NCBI GenBank assembly: GCA_902523895.1
Contig: CABZAZ010000005.1
Span: forward strand, 28,605 to 92,604
Direction of reading: 5' to 3'
DNA: 64,000 nucleotides
Source: an uncultured Pelagibacteraceae bacterium
GTDB lineage: Bacteria > Pseudomonadota > Alphaproteobacteria > Pelagibacterales > Pelagibacteraceae
A program made the position numbers and the translations under genes. Positions 26,757 to 36,794 of this stretch are shown one piece after another. Positions within the stretch are counted from its first letter, which is position 1. Every line of letters starts with the position of its first letter. Below the pieces are notes generated by a model, which was not told the DNA's origin, made no database searches, and saw only the letters and a program-made list of their open reading frames with translations.

Positions 26757-27746
26757 ATGGATTTAAATCAAGAAGTAAAATTAGCAACCGATCCAATTTA
26801 CAAGAAAATTTCAAAGGTTATGCCTGAAATTGAATGGGCAGTTCATGCTCCTTTTATCTATAAGATTAATAAATTAAAAAAAGAGAAAAACGCAGTAATA
26901 CTTGCTCATAACTATCAAACTCCAGAAATTTATCATGGTATTGCAGATTTTTCTGCGGACTCTTTAGCCCTTGCTGTTGAAGCATCAAAAACTTCAGCAG
27001 ACATAATTATTATGGCTGGCGTTCACTTTATGGCTGAAACTGCAAAATTAATGAGTCCTAATAAAAAGGTTTTATTACCAGACATGAAAGCAGGTTGTTC
27101 ATTATCCTCTTCAATTACAGGTAAAGATGTCAGATTGTTAAAAGAAAAGTATCCGGGAGTTCCTGTCGTCTCATACGTAAATACATCTGCTGATGTAAAA
27201 GCAGAAACAGATGTGTGTTGCACATCTGCCAATGCAGTCAAAATTGTAAAATCCTTAGGTGTTAAAAAAGTTATTTTTTTACCTGATGACTATTTAGCTA
27301 AATATGTTGCTTCTCAAACTGACATTGAAATTATCTCATGGAAAGGAATTTGTATTGTTCATGATCAATTTAACGAAAACGAAATTAAGAATATAAGAAA
27401 AAATAATCCTGGGATTAAAATAATTGCACATCCAGAATGTCCACCAGAAGTGATTAAAGCAAGTGATTTTGCAGGATCAACATCGGGAATGATTAATTAT
27501 GTTAAAGATAATCAGCCAAAAAAAGTAATGATGGTAACTGAATGTTCTATGAGTGATAACATTCAAGTGGAAAATCCAAACGTAGAATTTATAAGGCCAT
27601 GTAATATGTGTCCGCATATGAAGAAAATTACTTTGCCTAAAATTTTAGACTGTTTAGAAAATGAAACAGGTGAAATTATAATGGACCAAGAGACGATTGA
27701 CAAAGCTAGATTGTCAGTAGAAAAAATGGTTGCTATCGGTAGATAA
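26757..27746 (+). CDS. nadA: Quinolinate synthase A
   Basis: A [4Fe-4S] enzyme condensing iminoaspartate with dihydroxyacetone phosphate to quinolinate in NAD synthesis. It has 329 residues from the ATG at 26757; a TTG two codons upstream is possible. It contains [11 protein letters not shown], the cluster Cys C114 in KAGCSLSS, and later candidate ligands in ECPPEV and CNMCPHMKK, as in other NadA proteins. It is followed after 6 bases by nadC. nadB (L-aspartate oxidase) is not in this unit, so iminoaspartate must come from a gene elsewhere. Confidence 0.94.
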   Translation: MDLNQEVKLATDPIYKKISKVMPEIEWAVHAPFIYKINKLKKEKNAVILAHNYQTPEIYHGIADFSADSLALAVEASKTSADIIIMAGVHFMAETAKLMSPNKKVLLPDMKAGCSLSSSITGKDVRLLKEKYPGVPVVSYVNTSADVKAETDVCCTSANAVKIVKSLGVKKVIFLPDDYLAKYVASQTDIEIISWKGICIVHDQFNENEIKNIRKNNPGIKIIAHPECPPEVIKASDFAGSTSGMINYVKDNQPKKVMMVTECSMSDNIQVENPNVEFIRPCNMCPHMKKITLPKILDCLENETGEIIMDQETIDKARLSVEKMVAIGR

Positions 27747-27752
27747 CACTTC

Positions 27753-28586
27753 GTGTCAAAAATTAAATTAAGTGAAAATTTTATTAAAGATAGAGTAAAA
27801 CTTGCACTTACCGAAGATTTGTATCCTTACGGAGATATAACATCTAACCTCATAAACAATAATAAAGTTATTGAGGCGAAAATAATTTCTAATCAAAAAG
27901 CAGTTGTTGCAGGTTTGCTATTTGTAAAACAATCTTTTAAGCAAGTTGATAAAAAAACTAAGTTTATAATAAAAAAAAAAGATGGGTCCACAGTCAAAAA
28001 AAATTCTGTAATAGCAGTAATAATAGGTAAAGCTAATTCTATAATGATTGCAGAAAGAGTCGCATTAAATTTTTTATCCCATATTTCAGGAATAGCTACA
28101 AAAACAAATCAATTTGTAAAACTAGCTGGAAAAAAGTGTAAAATTTGCTGCACCAGAAAGACTTTACCGAATTACAGAGTTATTCAAAAATATGCCGTTA
28201 AATTAGGAGGTGGCACAAATCATAGGTTTAATTTAAGTGACGAATTTTTGATAAAAGATAATCATATTGCTAGTTCTGATTTAAGAGAATTAGTCTCATT
28301 GGCAATAAAAAATAAAAGAAAAAAAAAAATTACAGTTGAGGTGGATAATTTAAAACAATTGAAAAAGATTATTGGGCTAAAATTTAACACTATTTTGTTT
28401 GATAATATGAATATTAAAAATCTTCGAGCAGGTGTGAAGCTTGTTAAAAAATATTATGAGACAGAAGCTTCAGGAAATATAAATCTTAAAACTGTAAAAT
28501 CTGTGGCTGCAACTGGGGTAAATAGAATTTCGGTTGGAAGCATTACTCATAGTGCCCCAGCTATAGATTTCAAACTTCAAATCTAG
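27753..28586 (+). CDS. nadC: Nicotinate-nucleotide pyrophosphorylase (carboxylating)
   Basis: Converts quinolinate and PRPP to nicotinate mononucleotide, the step after NadA. It has 277 residues with a GTG start. The family core CCTRKTLPNYRVIQKYAVKL, the GGGTNHRFNLSD segment and IKDNHI are intact, as is the C-terminal RISVGSITHSAPAIDF. It is in the same operon as nadA. The 3' end is 14 bases from the convergent ppdK, one of the few convergent pairs in the window that do not overlap. The gap has no hairpin. Confidence 0.95.
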   Translation: MSKIKLSENFIKDRVKLALTEDLYPYGDITSNLINNNKVIEAKIISNQKAVVAGLLFVKQSFKQVDKKTKFIIKKKDGSTVKKNSVIAVIIGKANSIMIAERVALNFLSHISGIATKTNQFVKLAGKKCKICCTRKTLPNYRVIQKYAVKLGGGTNHRFNLSDEFLIKDNHIASSDLRELVSLAIKNKRKKKITVEVDNLKQLKKIIGLKFNTILFDNMNIKNLRAGVKLVKKYYETEASGNINLKTVKSVAATGVNRISVGSITHSAPAIDFKLQI

Positions 28587-28600
28587 ATTATAAGGTTTTT

Positions 28601-31267
28601 TTAATTTTTATTTTTCAAAAGCTCAGCCTGTGCTGCTGCTAGTCTAGCTATAGGAACTCTGTAAGGTGAACAAGAAACATAATTAAGCCCAGCTTTTGAA
28701 CAAAATTTAATACTCTTGGGATCACCACCATGTTCACCACATATACCTAATTTAATTTTTTTATTTTGTTTTTTTCCTTTGGAAACCGCTATTTCGACTA
28801 AATCTTTCACTCCGTCATCAATGGATATAAACGGATCAATAGTAAAAATCTTATTATCTATATAATCATTTAAAAATTTACCACTATCATCTCTACTTAT
28901 TCCGAAAGTAGTTTGTGTTAAATCATTGGTACCAAAACTAAAGAATTCAGCATGTTTCGCAATATCATCAGCCTTAATTGCTGCTCTAGGTAACTCAATC
29001 ATTGTACCCACAAGAAATTCAATTTTTGTTTTATTTTCTTTTTGAACTTTTCTTGCAGTATTAATTACTAAATCTTTCATTATTTTAATCTCAGCTTCGG
29101 TTGAAACTAAAGGAATCATTATCTCCGGAAAAGCAAATTTTTGTTTATTTTTTTTTAAGTCTGCAAGAGCCTCAAATATCGCTCTACATTGCATCTCATA
29201 AATTTCAGGAAATGAAATGCCAAGTCTACAACCTCTATGTCCTAACATTGGATTTTGTTCATGAAGTTCTTCTATCCTGCTTTCAATATCTTTTTTATCT
29301 GATCCAACAACATTAGCTACTTCAGAAATTTCTTTATCAGATTTCGGTAAAAATTCATGTAATGGTGGATCTAGCAATCTTACAGTAACTGGAAGACCAT
29401 GCATAATCTTGAATATCTCCATAAAATCTTTTTTTTGATGTGGTAGAATCTTTTTTAAAGCATTAGATCTATCATCTAACGTTTTTGATAAAATCATTTC
29501 TCGCACTGATAAAATTCTTTCCTCATCAAAAAACATATGTTCGGTCCTACAAAGTCCAATTCCCTCCGCACCAAAATCTCTGGCTGTTTTAGTGTCTAGA
29601 GGAGTCTCAGAGTTAGTTCGTACTTTAAGTTTTCTAATTTTATCAGCCCAGCTCATCAATTTTGAAAAATCTCCTGATATCTCAGGTTTTATAGTTGGAA
29701 CTGTACCTAAAATTATTCTTCCTGTAGAACCGTCAATAGTAATTGTTTCGCCTTCTTTGATCTCAGCCGAAGATGTTTTAAAGAATTTTTTATCGTAATT
29801 AATTTCAATTTCACTTGAACCAGAAACACAAGGTCTTCCCATCCCCCTAGCTACAACTGCAGCATGACTAGTCATACCTCCTCTTGAAGTTAAGATTCCC
29901 TTCGCAGCATGCATTCCTTGAATATCTTCTGGAGAAGTTTCAACTCTAACTAAAATTGTATCTTGCATCATATCATTTAATCTTTCAGCCTCCTCTGAGC
30001 TGAAAACTACTTTTCCACTTACTGCACCAGGAGACGCCGGAAGACCGTTTGCTATAACTTTGATTGAACTTTTCTCATCTAAAGTAGGGTGCAAAAGCGT
30101 GTCTAAAGAGTTGGGATCAACTCTTAAAACAGCATCATTTTTATTGATTAACTTTTCTCTAACCATATCAACAGCAATTTTTACTGCTGATTTTGATGTT
30201 CTTTTTCCAGATCGAGTTTGTAATATCCAAAGTTTATTACTTTCAACAGTGAATTCCACATCTTGCATATCCTTATAATGTTTCTCTAGTTTTTTTAAAA
30301 TTTTATATAATTCGTGATATACTTCTGGCATCGACTCTTCCATAGATGCATCATCAACTTTTGCCTCTTTTCTTGCCTTCTTTGTAATGTACTGTGGAGT
30401 TCTTGTTCCAGCTACAACATCTTCTCCCTGAGCATTAATCAAATATTCTCCATAAATATCATTTGACCCATCTGAAGGGTTTCTAGTGAAGACAACTCCT
30501 GTTGCACAATCATTACCCATATTTCCAAAAACCATAGATTGAACATTAACAGCTGTTCCCCATTCAGAGGGAATTTGATTCAACTTTCTGTAAACTTTCG
30601 CTCTTTTGCTCTCCCAAGATAAAAATACAGCACTTATTGCCCCGAATAATTGATGATAAACATCTTGAGGAAAATCTTTGTTTGTCTTTTCTTTAACTAC
30701 ACTTTTAAAATTTTTAATTAAACCGTCCCAATCTTTTTCATTTAGATCTGTATCTAATAATACTCCTTTAGTTAACTTATAGTTTTCTATTAACTCCTCA
30801 AAATGATAACTCTCGACACCCATGACTACATTTCCATACATTTGAATGAATCTCCTATAACTATCTTTCGCAAATCTTCCGTTGGAAGTTTTATTAGCTA
30901 AACCAACTACTGTTTTGTCATTTAGTCCAAGATTTAAAATTGTATCCATCATACCTGGCATTGAAACTCTTGCTCCAGATCGAACTGATAAAAGCAGGGG
31001 ATTTTTTAAATCTCCAAATTTTTTTGATACATCTTTTTCAATTGTTTTAATTTCTTTTTTAATTTGGCTAATTAATATGGAATTTAATTTTTTTTTATCC
31101 TTATAAAAAATTTCACACACTTTTGTTGAGATTGTAAAACCAGGAGGTACTGGTAAACCCATTCTTCCCATTTCAGATAAATTTGCTCCCTTACCACCTA
31201 AAAAATTTTTTGGATCTTTTATTTTTTTTGAATCTTTAGACTTAAAATTAAGAATTAGCTTATTCAT
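28601..31267 (-). CDS. ppdK: Pyruvate, phosphate dikinase
   Basis: Interconverts pyruvate, ATP and phosphate with PEP, AMP and diphosphate. It has 888 residues with the standard order: an N-terminal ATP-grasp domain (FLGGKGANLSEMGRMGLPVPPG), the central swivelling domain with the phospho-His in GGMTSHAAVVARGMG, and a C-terminal PEP/pyruvate TIM barrel ending GICGEHGGDP and the catalytic-Cys region YVSCSPYRVPIARLAAAQA. It overlaps glyS by 8 bases. With ppc nearby, it suggests active PEP/pyruvate balancing and pyrophosphate-linked gluconeogenesis. Confidence 0.97.
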   Translation of the reverse strand: MNKLILNFKSKDSKKIKDPKNFLGGKGANLSEMGRMGLPVPPGFTISTKVCEIFYKDKKKLNSILISQIKKEIKTIEKDVSKKFGDLKNPLLLSVRSGARVSMPGMMDTILNLGLNDKTVVGLANKTSNGRFAKDSYRRFIQMYGNVVMGVESYHFEELIENYKLTKGVLLDTDLNEKDWDGLIKNFKSVVKEKTNKDFPQDVYHQLFGAISAVFLSWESKRAKVYRKLNQIPSEWGTAVNVQSMVFGNMGNDCATGVVFTRNPSDGSNDIYGEYLINAQGEDVVAGTRTPQYITKKARKEAKVDDASMEESMPEVYHELYKILKKLEKHYKDMQDVEFTVESNKLWILQTRSGKRTSKSAVKIAVDMVREKLINKNDAVLRVDPNSLDTLLHPTLDEKSSIKVIANGLPASPGAVSGKVVFSSEEAERLNDMMQDTILVRVETSPEDIQGMHAAKGILTSRGGMTSHAAVVARGMGRPCVSGSSEIEINYDKKFFKTSSAEIKEGETITIDGSTGRIILGTVPTIKPEISGDFSKLMSWADKIRKLKVRTNSETPLDTKTARDFGAEGIGLCRTEHMFFDEERILSVREMILSKTLDDRSNALKKILPHQKKDFMEIFKIMHGLPVTVRLLDPPLHEFLPKSDKEISEVANVVGSDKKDIESRIEELHEQNPMLGHRGCRLGISFPEIYEMQCRAIFEALADLKKNKQKFAFPEIMIPLVSTEAEIKIMKDLVINTARKVQKENKTKIEFLVGTMIELPRAAIKADDIAKHAEFFSFGTNDLTQTTFGISRDDSGKFLNDYIDNKIFTIDPFISIDDGVKDLVEIAVSKGKKQNKKIKLGICGEHGGDPKSIKFCSKAGLNYVSCSPYRVPIARLAAAQAELLKNKN

Positions 31268-33332
31268 TATGAGCTTTTAAAAATCGAAAATTTATATAAT
31301 TTTGAAACGTTTTACATAACATATTAATAAGTTCCAAACGATTTTTTCTTAAAGTTTCATTATCTTCATTAACTTTTACATTATCAAAAAATTCAAAAAT
31401 TTCTTTTTTAGTTTCAGCTAAAATTGATAATGATTTTTCACAATTTTCATCACTGTTTATGGTAGAATAATATTTTTTAATATCATTAATTTTTTTATAT
31501 AAGTTTTTTTCAAAGTCACTTTTAAAAATACCAGGATCAGTTGTATCATTTATTTCAATCTCGTTATTTTTCATCTCATGATCTAAAATGTTTGATGCTC
31601 TTTTATAACTTGAATTGATGTCTATACCAATTTGGGTGTTAATTACCTTATTAAGACATTTTGCTTTTTCAAAAGACGAAAATAAATTATTTAATGAAAA
31701 TGATGATAGAGTGGCCTCAATTATATCGTAACGTATTTCTTTTTCTTTAAGATAGTATCTAAACCTATCTTTTAAAAAATCTTGTAATTCTTTTTGTAAA
31801 TCTTTGTTTTCAAGATTGTATCCCTGGTCATCGTAAAGGCGTGAGGAATAATTCAAAAGATCATTTATTTTCAAATTCTTTCTATTTTCTATTATGGTTC
31901 TTATTATACCTAGAGCAACTCTCCTCAATGCTAATGGATCCTTTGAACTTGTAGGTATCTCATTAATACCAAAAAAACCCACTAAGGTATCAATCTTATC
32001 TGTAATTGATAACGTGACACTGAATGGTTTTTTTGGAACTATTGAATTGAGTCCAATCGGTAAATATTGCTCAGAAATAGCTAAAGATATATCTTTATCA
32101 AATCCTTGATATTCAGAAAAATACCCTCCCATAAGTCCCTGAAGTTCAGGAAATTCACCAACAAGATCAGAAGTAAGATCAGTCTTACAAATTGATGCTA
32201 ACAATTCTACTTTCTCTTTACTAATTAACAATTCATCTGAAATCATTCCACCAATCTTTCTCATTCGTTGAACTTTGTCAAAATATGATCCAAGCCCTTT
32301 AAAAAAATTCATTGATTTTAATTCTGACACTTTTTTTACTAAATTTTGAGTTTTATCTTTATTCCAAAAAAATTCTGCATCACTTAATCTTGCATCAACT
32401 ACTCTTTCATTACCTATTTTAATGAGACCTTTTTTATCTTTTTTATTTGTTACAATTAAAAATTCATTAGTAATTTCATTTTTGTCATTAAATGTTGGAA
32501 AATATTTCTGGTGAGACTCCATTGTTAGGGTCAAAATCTCTTTAGGAACCGATAAAAATTTTTTATCAAATTTGCACAATAAAACATTTGGGCTATCTAC
32601 TAAATTTACAACCTCATCCATCAATTTAGGATTTTCATTAATTTTTAACCCTTTTTTTCCTAATATCTTTAAAAAAGATTTATTAATTATTTTTAATCTT
32701 TTATTTTGATTAACGATCACTCCATTATATTCAAAAAATTTTTCATATTTCTTAAAATTTTCAAAAGATCTTTTTTTTTCTTCAAAATCTTTATCTACAA
32801 AAGTCAAATTAGAGGAAGTTAAATGATGAAATTTAAAACTTACAATTTTTTTATCAAATATTGATAAAATCGATTTTAATGGTCTTCCCCAATTTAAATC
32901 AAATTCACCCCATTTCATTGATTTTTTCCATTGATAGTTACTCAAAATTTTTGGAATGAATTCAGTGAGTAAATCATGTGTTTTTAATGAGGTTGCTACA
33001 GTTTTGTAAAAATAAAATTCTTCCTTTTCGGTTTTTTTTTTAAATAAATCCTTTTTGTTAATTTTGTTTGATCTCAAAAAACCCTCCAACGCTTGTTCAG
33101 GAGCGCTGGTTTTAGGGCCTCTAATCTCTTTAGATTTAATCTTAATTTGTTTATCTAGGCCTTCAAAAACTAGAACTAATCTATTTGGAGTTGAAAAAGA
33201 AAAATTTTTTTTTGATCTAATTGATTTTTTCTCAAATAAATTTTTAAAATCTTCAAAAATTTTTTCTCTTAAATTTTTTTGAAGCCCAGCAGGAATTTCT
33301 TCACTAAATAGCTCTAAAAAAAATTCTGACAT
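31260..33332 (-). CDS. glyS: Glycyl-tRNA synthetase beta subunit
   Basis: tRNA-binding subunit of the alpha2-beta2 glycyl-tRNA synthetase. It has 690 residues. The family start FFLELFSEEIPAGLQ, the ESHQKYFPTF segment and the HD-like and C-terminal anticodon-binding regions (SDKIDTLVGFFG, KDPLALRR) are recognisable. It directly follows glyQ with a one-base gap, as expected for the bacterial two-subunit enzyme. The 5' half is very lysine- and phenylalanine-rich, in line with the AT-rich genome. Confidence 0.95.
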   Translation of the reverse strand: MSEFFLELFSEEIPAGLQKNLREKIFEDFKNLFEKKSIRSKKNFSFSTPNRLVLVFEGLDKQIKIKSKEIRGPKTSAPEQALEGFLRSNKINKKDLFKKKTEKEEFYFYKTVATSLKTHDLLTEFIPKILSNYQWKKSMKWGEFDLNWGRPLKSILSIFDKKIVSFKFHHLTSSNLTFVDKDFEEKKRSFENFKKYEKFFEYNGVIVNQNKRLKIINKSFLKILGKKGLKINENPKLMDEVVNLVDSPNVLLCKFDKKFLSVPKEILTLTMESHQKYFPTFNDKNEITNEFLIVTNKKDKKGLIKIGNERVVDARLSDAEFFWNKDKTQNLVKKVSELKSMNFFKGLGSYFDKVQRMRKIGGMISDELLISKEKVELLASICKTDLTSDLVGEFPELQGLMGGYFSEYQGFDKDISLAISEQYLPIGLNSIVPKKPFSVTLSITDKIDTLVGFFGINEIPTSSKDPLALRRVALGIIRTIIENRKNLKINDLLNYSSRLYDDQGYNLENKDLQKELQDFLKDRFRYYLKEKEIRYDIIEATLSSFSLNNLFSSFEKAKCLNKVINTQIGIDINSSYKRASNILDHEMKNNEIEINDTTDPGIFKSDFEKNLYKKINDIKKYYSTINSDENCEKSLSILAETKKEIFEFFDNVKVNEDNETLRKNRLELINMLCKTFQNYINFRFLKAHNE

Positions 33333-33333
33333 T

Positions 33334-34215
33334 CTATGTTTGCGACTGTACCCAAATTGTAGCAGCTTGTTTTGTAATTTCTCTTATTCGACCAATATAT
33401 TCTGCTCTTTGCGCAACACTAATTGCTCCGCGAGCATCTAATACGTTAAATATATGACTTGCTTTCAAGCATTGATCGTATGCAGGTAAAGATATATTTT
33501 TTTCAACTAATGATTTTGCTTCATTCTCATGCATATCAAATATTTTAAATAAGTTTTCTATATTAGCATGCTCAAAGTTATAAGCTGAAAATTCTTTTTC
33601 TGATTGATGAAAAACTTCTCTGTAATCAATACCTTCATCATTCCAAACTAAATCATAAACGTTTTTTTTCTGCTGGGTAAACATACAAATTCTTTCAAGA
33701 CCGTAAGTTATCTCTACTGACACTGGTTTACATTCAAAACCTGCCATTTGTTGAAAATATGTAAATTGAGATATTTCCATGCCATCACACCAAACTTCCC
33801 ATCCAAGACCTGCAGCACCTAGAGTTGGGCTTTCCCAATCATCTTCAACAAATCTAATATCGTGCTCTTTATGATTAATTCCTATTACCGACAAACTATT
33901 TAAATAAAGTTTTTTAATATTAATTGGAGAGGGTTTTATTATAACTTGAAATTGATAATAATGCTGAAGTCTATTTGGATTATCTCCATATCTTCCATCT
34001 GTAGGTCTTCGTGAGGGTTGAACGTACGCTGCTTTCCATGGATTAGGTCCAAGAGATCTTAGAGTAGTAGCTGGATGAAATGTTCCAGCTCCAACTTCCA
34101 TATCATAAGGTTGTAAAATTACACATCCATTTTTACTCCAAAATTTTTGAAGATTTATAATTGTATCTTGGAAAGTTTGAAATTTTGGTTTTTTTTTAAT
34201 TTTTTTAGAGGCCAT
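33334..34215 (-). CDS. glyQ: Glycyl-tRNA synthetase alpha subunit
   Basis: Catalytic class II subunit charging tRNA-Gly. It has 293 residues. It carries [35 protein letters not shown] near the N-terminus and [25 protein letters not shown], both highly conserved in GlyQ, along with [17 protein letters not shown]. It lies between the S49 peptidase gene (11-base overlap at its start) and glyS. The glyQ-glyS-ppdK order is common in alphaproteobacteria. No T-box or other leader element is visible. Confidence 0.96.
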   Translation of the reverse strand: MASKKIKKKPKFQTFQDTIINLQKFWSKNGCVILQPYDMEVGAGTFHPATTLRSLGPNPWKAAYVQPSRRPTDGRYGDNPNRLQHYYQFQVIIKPSPINIKKLYLNSLSVIGINHKEHDIRFVEDDWESPTLGAAGLGWEVWCDGMEISQFTYFQQMAGFECKPVSVEITYGLERICMFTQQKKNVYDLVWNDEGIDYREVFHQSEKEFSAYNFEHANIENLFKIFDMHENEAKSLVEKNISLPAYDQCLKASHIFNVLDARGAISVAQRAEYIGRIREITKQAATIWVQSQT

Positions 34216-35011
34216 ATTTTTGCCAAACTGATTTTTCCTCTAATATGTTTGCTAATTGATCGACATGATCATTTGAAGACGACAATTTTTTACTAAGCCA
34301 GCTTTTTGATTTTTCAAATTTTTTAATAACAACATCTTCTCCAAATTTTTCTCTTAATATCTGATTTGCATTTCCTATATCATCTATCAAACCAAGATCT
34401 TTGGCTTTTCTACCTGACCAAAATTCACCTGAAAATAATTCTACTTCAGATTTTTTAAGTTTTGATGACCTGCTTTTTTCCACCACCTCGATGAAATCTT
34501 TATGTAGATCTAATTGTATATTTTTTAATCTTTCGATGTCTTCCTTTTTTTCATCTAGAAATGGGTCTAATGTGCTTTTATTTTTCCCAGCAGTATGCAC
34601 TCTTCTCTCAACACCTATCTTTTTTATCAATTCTGTAAAACCAAAAGAAGAGTAGATTACTCCTATTGAGCCTATTATTGAACTTGAGTTCGCATAAATT
34701 TCATCTCCAGCACAAGCTATTAGATATCCGCCTGAAGCTGCTACATCTTCGGCAAAAACTATTACTTTTTTTTTATTTTTTTTTGCCTGTTGTCTAATTA
34801 AGCTGTAAATTAAATGTGATTGAACAGGAGAACCTCCTGGAGAGTTTATTGTTATAGCAACACATGGTGCTTTTTTTAGAGAAAATGCTTTTGTAATAAT
34901 GTCTTCTTGGCCAGAAAAATCTATACCTTGTTTAAATTTCCCTACATTCCCAATAACTCCACTTAGCTTAATATGTGGAATAATTTTTTTTTTTTTAAAA
35001 AAAGAGAGCAT
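34205..35011 (-). CDS. S49-family serine protease (SppA/SohB-like)
   Basis: A Ser-Lys peptidase of the signal-peptide-peptidase-A family, 268 residues, about half the length of E. coli SppA and like the single-domain forms. The nucleophile is S93 in [14 protein letters not shown]. The likely catalytic Lys is K145 in TAGKNKS, 52 residues later as in B. subtilis SppA. No obvious N-terminal membrane anchor or signal peptide is present, which is unusual for SppA/SohB. It overlaps glyQ by 11 bases, and the S49-glyQ-glyS neighbourhood is typical of alphaproteobacteria. Confidence 0.88.
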   Translation of the reverse strand: MLSFFKKKKIIPHIKLSGVIGNVGKFKQGIDFSGQEDIITKAFSLKKAPCVAITINSPGGSPVQSHLIYSLIRQQAKKNKKKVIVFAEDVAASGGYLIACAGDEIYANSSSIIGSIGVIYSSFGFTELIKKIGVERRVHTAGKNKSTLDPFLDEKKEDIERLKNIQLDLHKDFIEVVEKSRSSKLKKSEVELFSGEFWSGRKAKDLGLIDDIGNANQILREKFGEDVVIKKFEKSKSWLSKKLSSSNDHVDQLANILEEKSVWQKYGL

Positions 35012-35079
35012 TTTTAATATTTATAGAATTTTTTTATGAATATAAAGACACCTTATAATTGAAGATTCAGGTGCGTCAA

Positions 35080-35107
35080 TTGATAAGTATAAAAAGCAAC
35101 CTATTAT
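35080..35107 (+). promoter_or_regulatory. Candidate promoter for ispB
   Basis: TTGATA (35080-35085) and TATTAT (35102-35107) are 16 bases apart and end 17 bases before the ispB ATG. They lie in the 113-base gap divergent from the S49 peptidase gene. The match is moderate and could be chance in AT-rich DNA. Confidence 0.35.
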
Positions 35108-35124
35108 ACTAATTTGCTCAATTA

Positions 35125-36138
35125 ATGGGAAGTGTCATACAATTAAAAAACAAAATTAATAATTCATATTTTCAACTAAAAAATTCAGTTGAAGATAGAT
35201 TGATGTTAGTTGAAGAAAAAATAAAGTCTAAATTAGAGAGCAAAGTAGACTTAGTTCAGAAAATGACAAACTATCACCTTGATACAGGTGGAAAGAGATT
35301 AAGAGCCTTACTAACTTTAGGTTCTGCAAAATTATGTGGATATGCAAAAGGAATAAGAGATATTAATTTGGCTGCTTGTGTAGAACTTATTCACTCAGCA
35401 ACTTTAATGCATGATGATGTAATAGATAATGGATCTATTAGAAGGGGGAGAAAAACTTTAAACAAAGTTTGGGATAATCACTCTTCTGTTTTAGTTGGAG
35501 ATTATTTACTTAGTAGATGTTTTGAAATGATGGTAGATGACGGAAATATTGAGGTTTTAAAATTATTATCTTCAACTTCCTCTAAGATTGCACAAGGAGA
35601 AGTTCTTCAATTACAACACAGAGGAGAAGTAGATATGTTGGAGGAAACTTATTTAAGAATAATTTCTGCAAAAACTGCTGAATTATTTGCAGCAGCTACC
35701 AAAGTTGGTGCAATTTTGTCAGATGTGTCATCAAAAGAAAAAGAGGCTTTAGAATTTTACGGAAAGAATTTGGGATTAACTTTTCAAATAGCTGATGATA
35801 CTTTAGATTACAATTCTGAGTCAAAATTATTTGGAAAAAAAATTGGCAAAGATTTTTATGAAGGGAAAATTACTCTGCCAATAATCTTATTATTTCAAAA
35901 AGCAAATCTTAAAGAAAAGGAAAGTCTGAAAGGTATTTTTTTAAAAGATAGAAGAGATGAAAATGATTTTAATTATACATTATCTTTAATCAAACAATAT
36001 GAAATTATTAAAGAATGTTATCTAAAAGCAAATCATTACATAAATTTAGCGTCAAACTCATTATCGATATTTAAAGACTGTAATGAAAGAAATATTCTTG
36101 AAAATTTAACTTCATTTAGTTTGTCGAGAGATTTTTAA
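35125..36138 (+). CDS. ispB: Polyprenyl diphosphate synthase (quinone side chain)
   Basis: Long-chain trans-isoprenyl diphosphate synthase, 337 residues, making the octa-/decaprenyl chain for ubiquinone. The first Asp-rich motif is D97-D98-x-x-D101 in LMHDDVID and the second is in FQIADDTLDY at about 220. The GGKRLRALL substrate-binding stretch is present. Small or aromatic residues just before the first motif set the chain length but do not allow an exact prediction. It is transcribed alone. The stop interleaves with that of convergent pdxH on a shared TTAA. Confidence 0.92.
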   Translation: MGSVIQLKNKINNSYFQLKNSVEDRLMLVEEKIKSKLESKVDLVQKMTNYHLDTGGKRLRALLTLGSAKLCGYAKGIRDINLAACVELIHSATLMHDDVIDNGSIRRGRKTLNKVWDNHSSVLVGDYLLSRCFEMMVDDGNIEVLKLLSSTSSKIAQGEVLQLQHRGEVDMLEETYLRIISAKTAELFAAATKVGAILSDVSSKEKEALEFYGKNLGLTFQIADDTLDYNSESKLFGKKIGKDFYEGKITLPIILLFQKANLKEKESLKGIFLKDRRDENDFNYTLSLIKQYEIIKECYLKANHYINLASNSLSIFKDCNERNILENLTSFSLSRDF

Positions 36139-36761
36139 GGACTTAAAAGACTTTTTGTCCAACTACCATTTTTATCTAAAGAATACTTTAATCTTTCATG
36201 TATTCTGTTATCTCCATCTAACCAAAATTCAATTGTGGAAGGTGTTAAATTCCAGCCAGACCAATGGCTTGGCCTAGGTACATTATCTTTGTCATTATAT
36301 TTTTTTTTATAATTCTCTAAAGCATCTAAAAGTTCATCTCTATTTTGGAGAATACTACTTTGTTTTGAGGCCCAAGCACCTATTCTGCTATCGTATGCTC
36401 TTGAGTTATAGTACTCATCAGCAGTTTGATCATCTACTTGTTTCAATGTTCCAACTATCCTTATTTGTCTTAGTAAACTTTTCCAATGAAAGCACATTGT
36501 AGCATTCGGGTTTTCTTTAATTTCATTACCTTTCTGACTGTTTAAATTTGTATAAAAAACAAATCCTTTTTCACTATGACCTTTAAGCAGAACCATTCTT
36601 ACTGAGGGAATACCCTCTTTATTTGCTGTACCAAGTGCTAAAGCATTAGGATCATTAATTTCTTTTTTTTTAGCCTCCTCAAACCATCTTTGAAATAGTT
36701 CAAATGGATTATCAAGATCTAAGAAGCATTTATTAAGCCCAAGTGAGTTTTTTTGATTCAT
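36135..36761 (-). CDS. pdxH: Pyridoxamine/pyridoxine 5'-phosphate oxidase
   Basis: An FMN enzyme producing pyridoxal 5'-phosphate. It has 208 residues. Typical parts are ALGTANKEGIPSVRMVLLKGH, the GFVFYTNLNSQKGNE FMN-binding region, QIRIVGTL, SRIGAWAS, and the signature PRPSHWSGWNLTPSTIEFW and C-terminal RIHERLKY. It is single-gene and divergent from aroC with only 33 bases between the starts, so their promoters must overlap. The 3' end overlaps ispB by 4 bases. Confidence 0.95.
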   Translation of the reverse strand: MNQKNSLGLNKCFLDLDNPFELFQRWFEEAKKKEINDPNALALGTANKEGIPSVRMVLLKGHSEKGFVFYTNLNSQKGNEIKENPNATMCFHWKSLLRQIRIVGTLKQVDDQTADEYYNSRAYDSRIGAWASKQSSILQNRDELLDALENYKKKYNDKDNVPRPSHWSGWNLTPSTIEFWLDGDNRIHERLKYSLDKNGSWTKSLLSP

Positions 36762-36794
36762 AATTTTAACAAAATAATCTATACAATATAAATA

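Noticed and set aside
28587..28600. Terminator between nadC and ppdK
   Set aside because: The 14-base gap has T runs but no stem.
35012..35124. T-box or glycine riboswitch before the glyQ-glyS unit
   Set aside because: No conserved aptamer or T-box sequence and no terminator/antiterminator pair seen; glyQ is internal to the unit.
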